Positions 5,318 through 5,577 of a DNA stretch of 5,577 nucleotides are shown here, piece after piece. The stretch's first letter is position 1, and each line of letters begins with the position of its first letter. Source of the DNA: Oscillospiraceae bacterium (GTDB taxonomy: Bacteria > Bacillota > Clostridia > Oscillospirales > Ruminococcaceae); the NCBI GenBank assembly GCA_031281115.1, contig JAITFV010000150.1:1-5577 (forward strand), written 5' to 3'. The notes under the pieces were generated by a model. It did not search any database, was not told where the DNA came from, and saw nothing but the letters and a program-made list of their open reading frames with translations. A program made the position numbers and the translations under genes.

Positions 5318-5577
5318 ATGATTTTTAACCCACACATGAGCCTTGTGCCGACTGTTATTGAGCAAACAGGCAGGGGCGAGCGCGCATATGACATTTATTC
5401 GCGCCTGTTAAATGACAGAATTATCATGCTGCACGAGGAAGTGAACCCCGTGACAGCAAGCCTTACAGTAGCGCAGCTGCTTTTCCTTGAGGGGCAGGAC
5501 CCCGAGAAGGACATTTTCCTTTATATCAACAGCCCCGGCGGCTCAATTACAGACGGTATGGCGATTTTCGATACGAT
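5318..5577 (+). CDS. clpP: ATP-dependent Clp protease proteolytic subunit (3' end beyond window)
   Basis: ClpP is the serine peptidase of the barrel-shaped Clp protease, which degrades unfolded and tagged proteins delivered by ATPases such as ClpX. Only the first 86 residues are present. They contain [23 protein letters not shown], then [10 protein letters not shown], then [21 protein letters not shown], and the highly conserved [19 protein letters not shown], so the call is secure. The catalytic serine, histidine and aspartate lie past the window edge. Six residues (MIFNPH) precede the usual MSLVPT start and could form part of the short processed N-terminal extension. The gene is downstream of tig and the lipoprotein gene, the common tig-clpP arrangement, so clpX is a likely next gene. 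Confidence 0.96.
   Translation, partial: MIFNPHMSLVPTVIEQTGRGERAYDIYSRLLNDRIIMLHEEVNPVTASLTVAQLLFLEGQDPEKDIFLYINSPGGSITDGMAIFDT

Overview
This 5.6 kb window looks like a compact piece of chromosome from a low-to-moderate GC Firmicute, most likely a Clostridia member near Oscillospirales/Ruminococcaceae. That placement is inferred from gene order (rbgA-rnhB-yraN, then thrC-metallophosphoesterase, then tig-clpP), strong AGGAGG-type ribosome binding sites and the protein motifs. No similarity search was possible. Every supported gene is on the + strand. There are no RNA genes, insertion sequences or CRISPR arrays.

Left part (1-1149): the end of the ribosome-assembly GTPase gene rbgA/ylqF overlaps rnhB (RNase HII, TTG start), which overlaps yraN (putative PD-(D/E)XK nuclease-like protein) by ATGA. 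This tight run looks translationally coupled. At 1177-1431 follows a small, very AT-rich gene (about 29% GC) for an acidic 84-residue protein I do not recognise. It sits between housekeeping genes and may be an acquired gene.

Middle (1466-3633): a full-length threonine synthase gene (thrC) is interrupted by one in-frame TAA at 2390-2392, exactly where the family has a tyrosine. Everything on both sides is intact and in the same frame, so this is either a very recent nonsense mutation or a sequence error. Its normal stop overlaps, by ATGA, a calcineurin-like metallophosphoesterase.

Right part (3634-5577): a 146-base gap holds a good extended -10 promoter and a leader of roughly 90 bases. It drives trigger factor (tig), a tiny predicted lipoprotein with a C-x2-C...C-x2-C cysteine pattern, and the start of clpP, which runs off the end. 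The tig-clpP pair is a classic protein-quality-control cluster, usually followed by clpX and lon. The lipoprotein between them is the least expected member, and its four-cysteine pattern resembles the ClpX zinc-binding domain.

The two most useful things to follow up are the single stop in thrC and the cysteine-rich lipoprotein inserted between tig and clpP. The rest is ordinary housekeeping.
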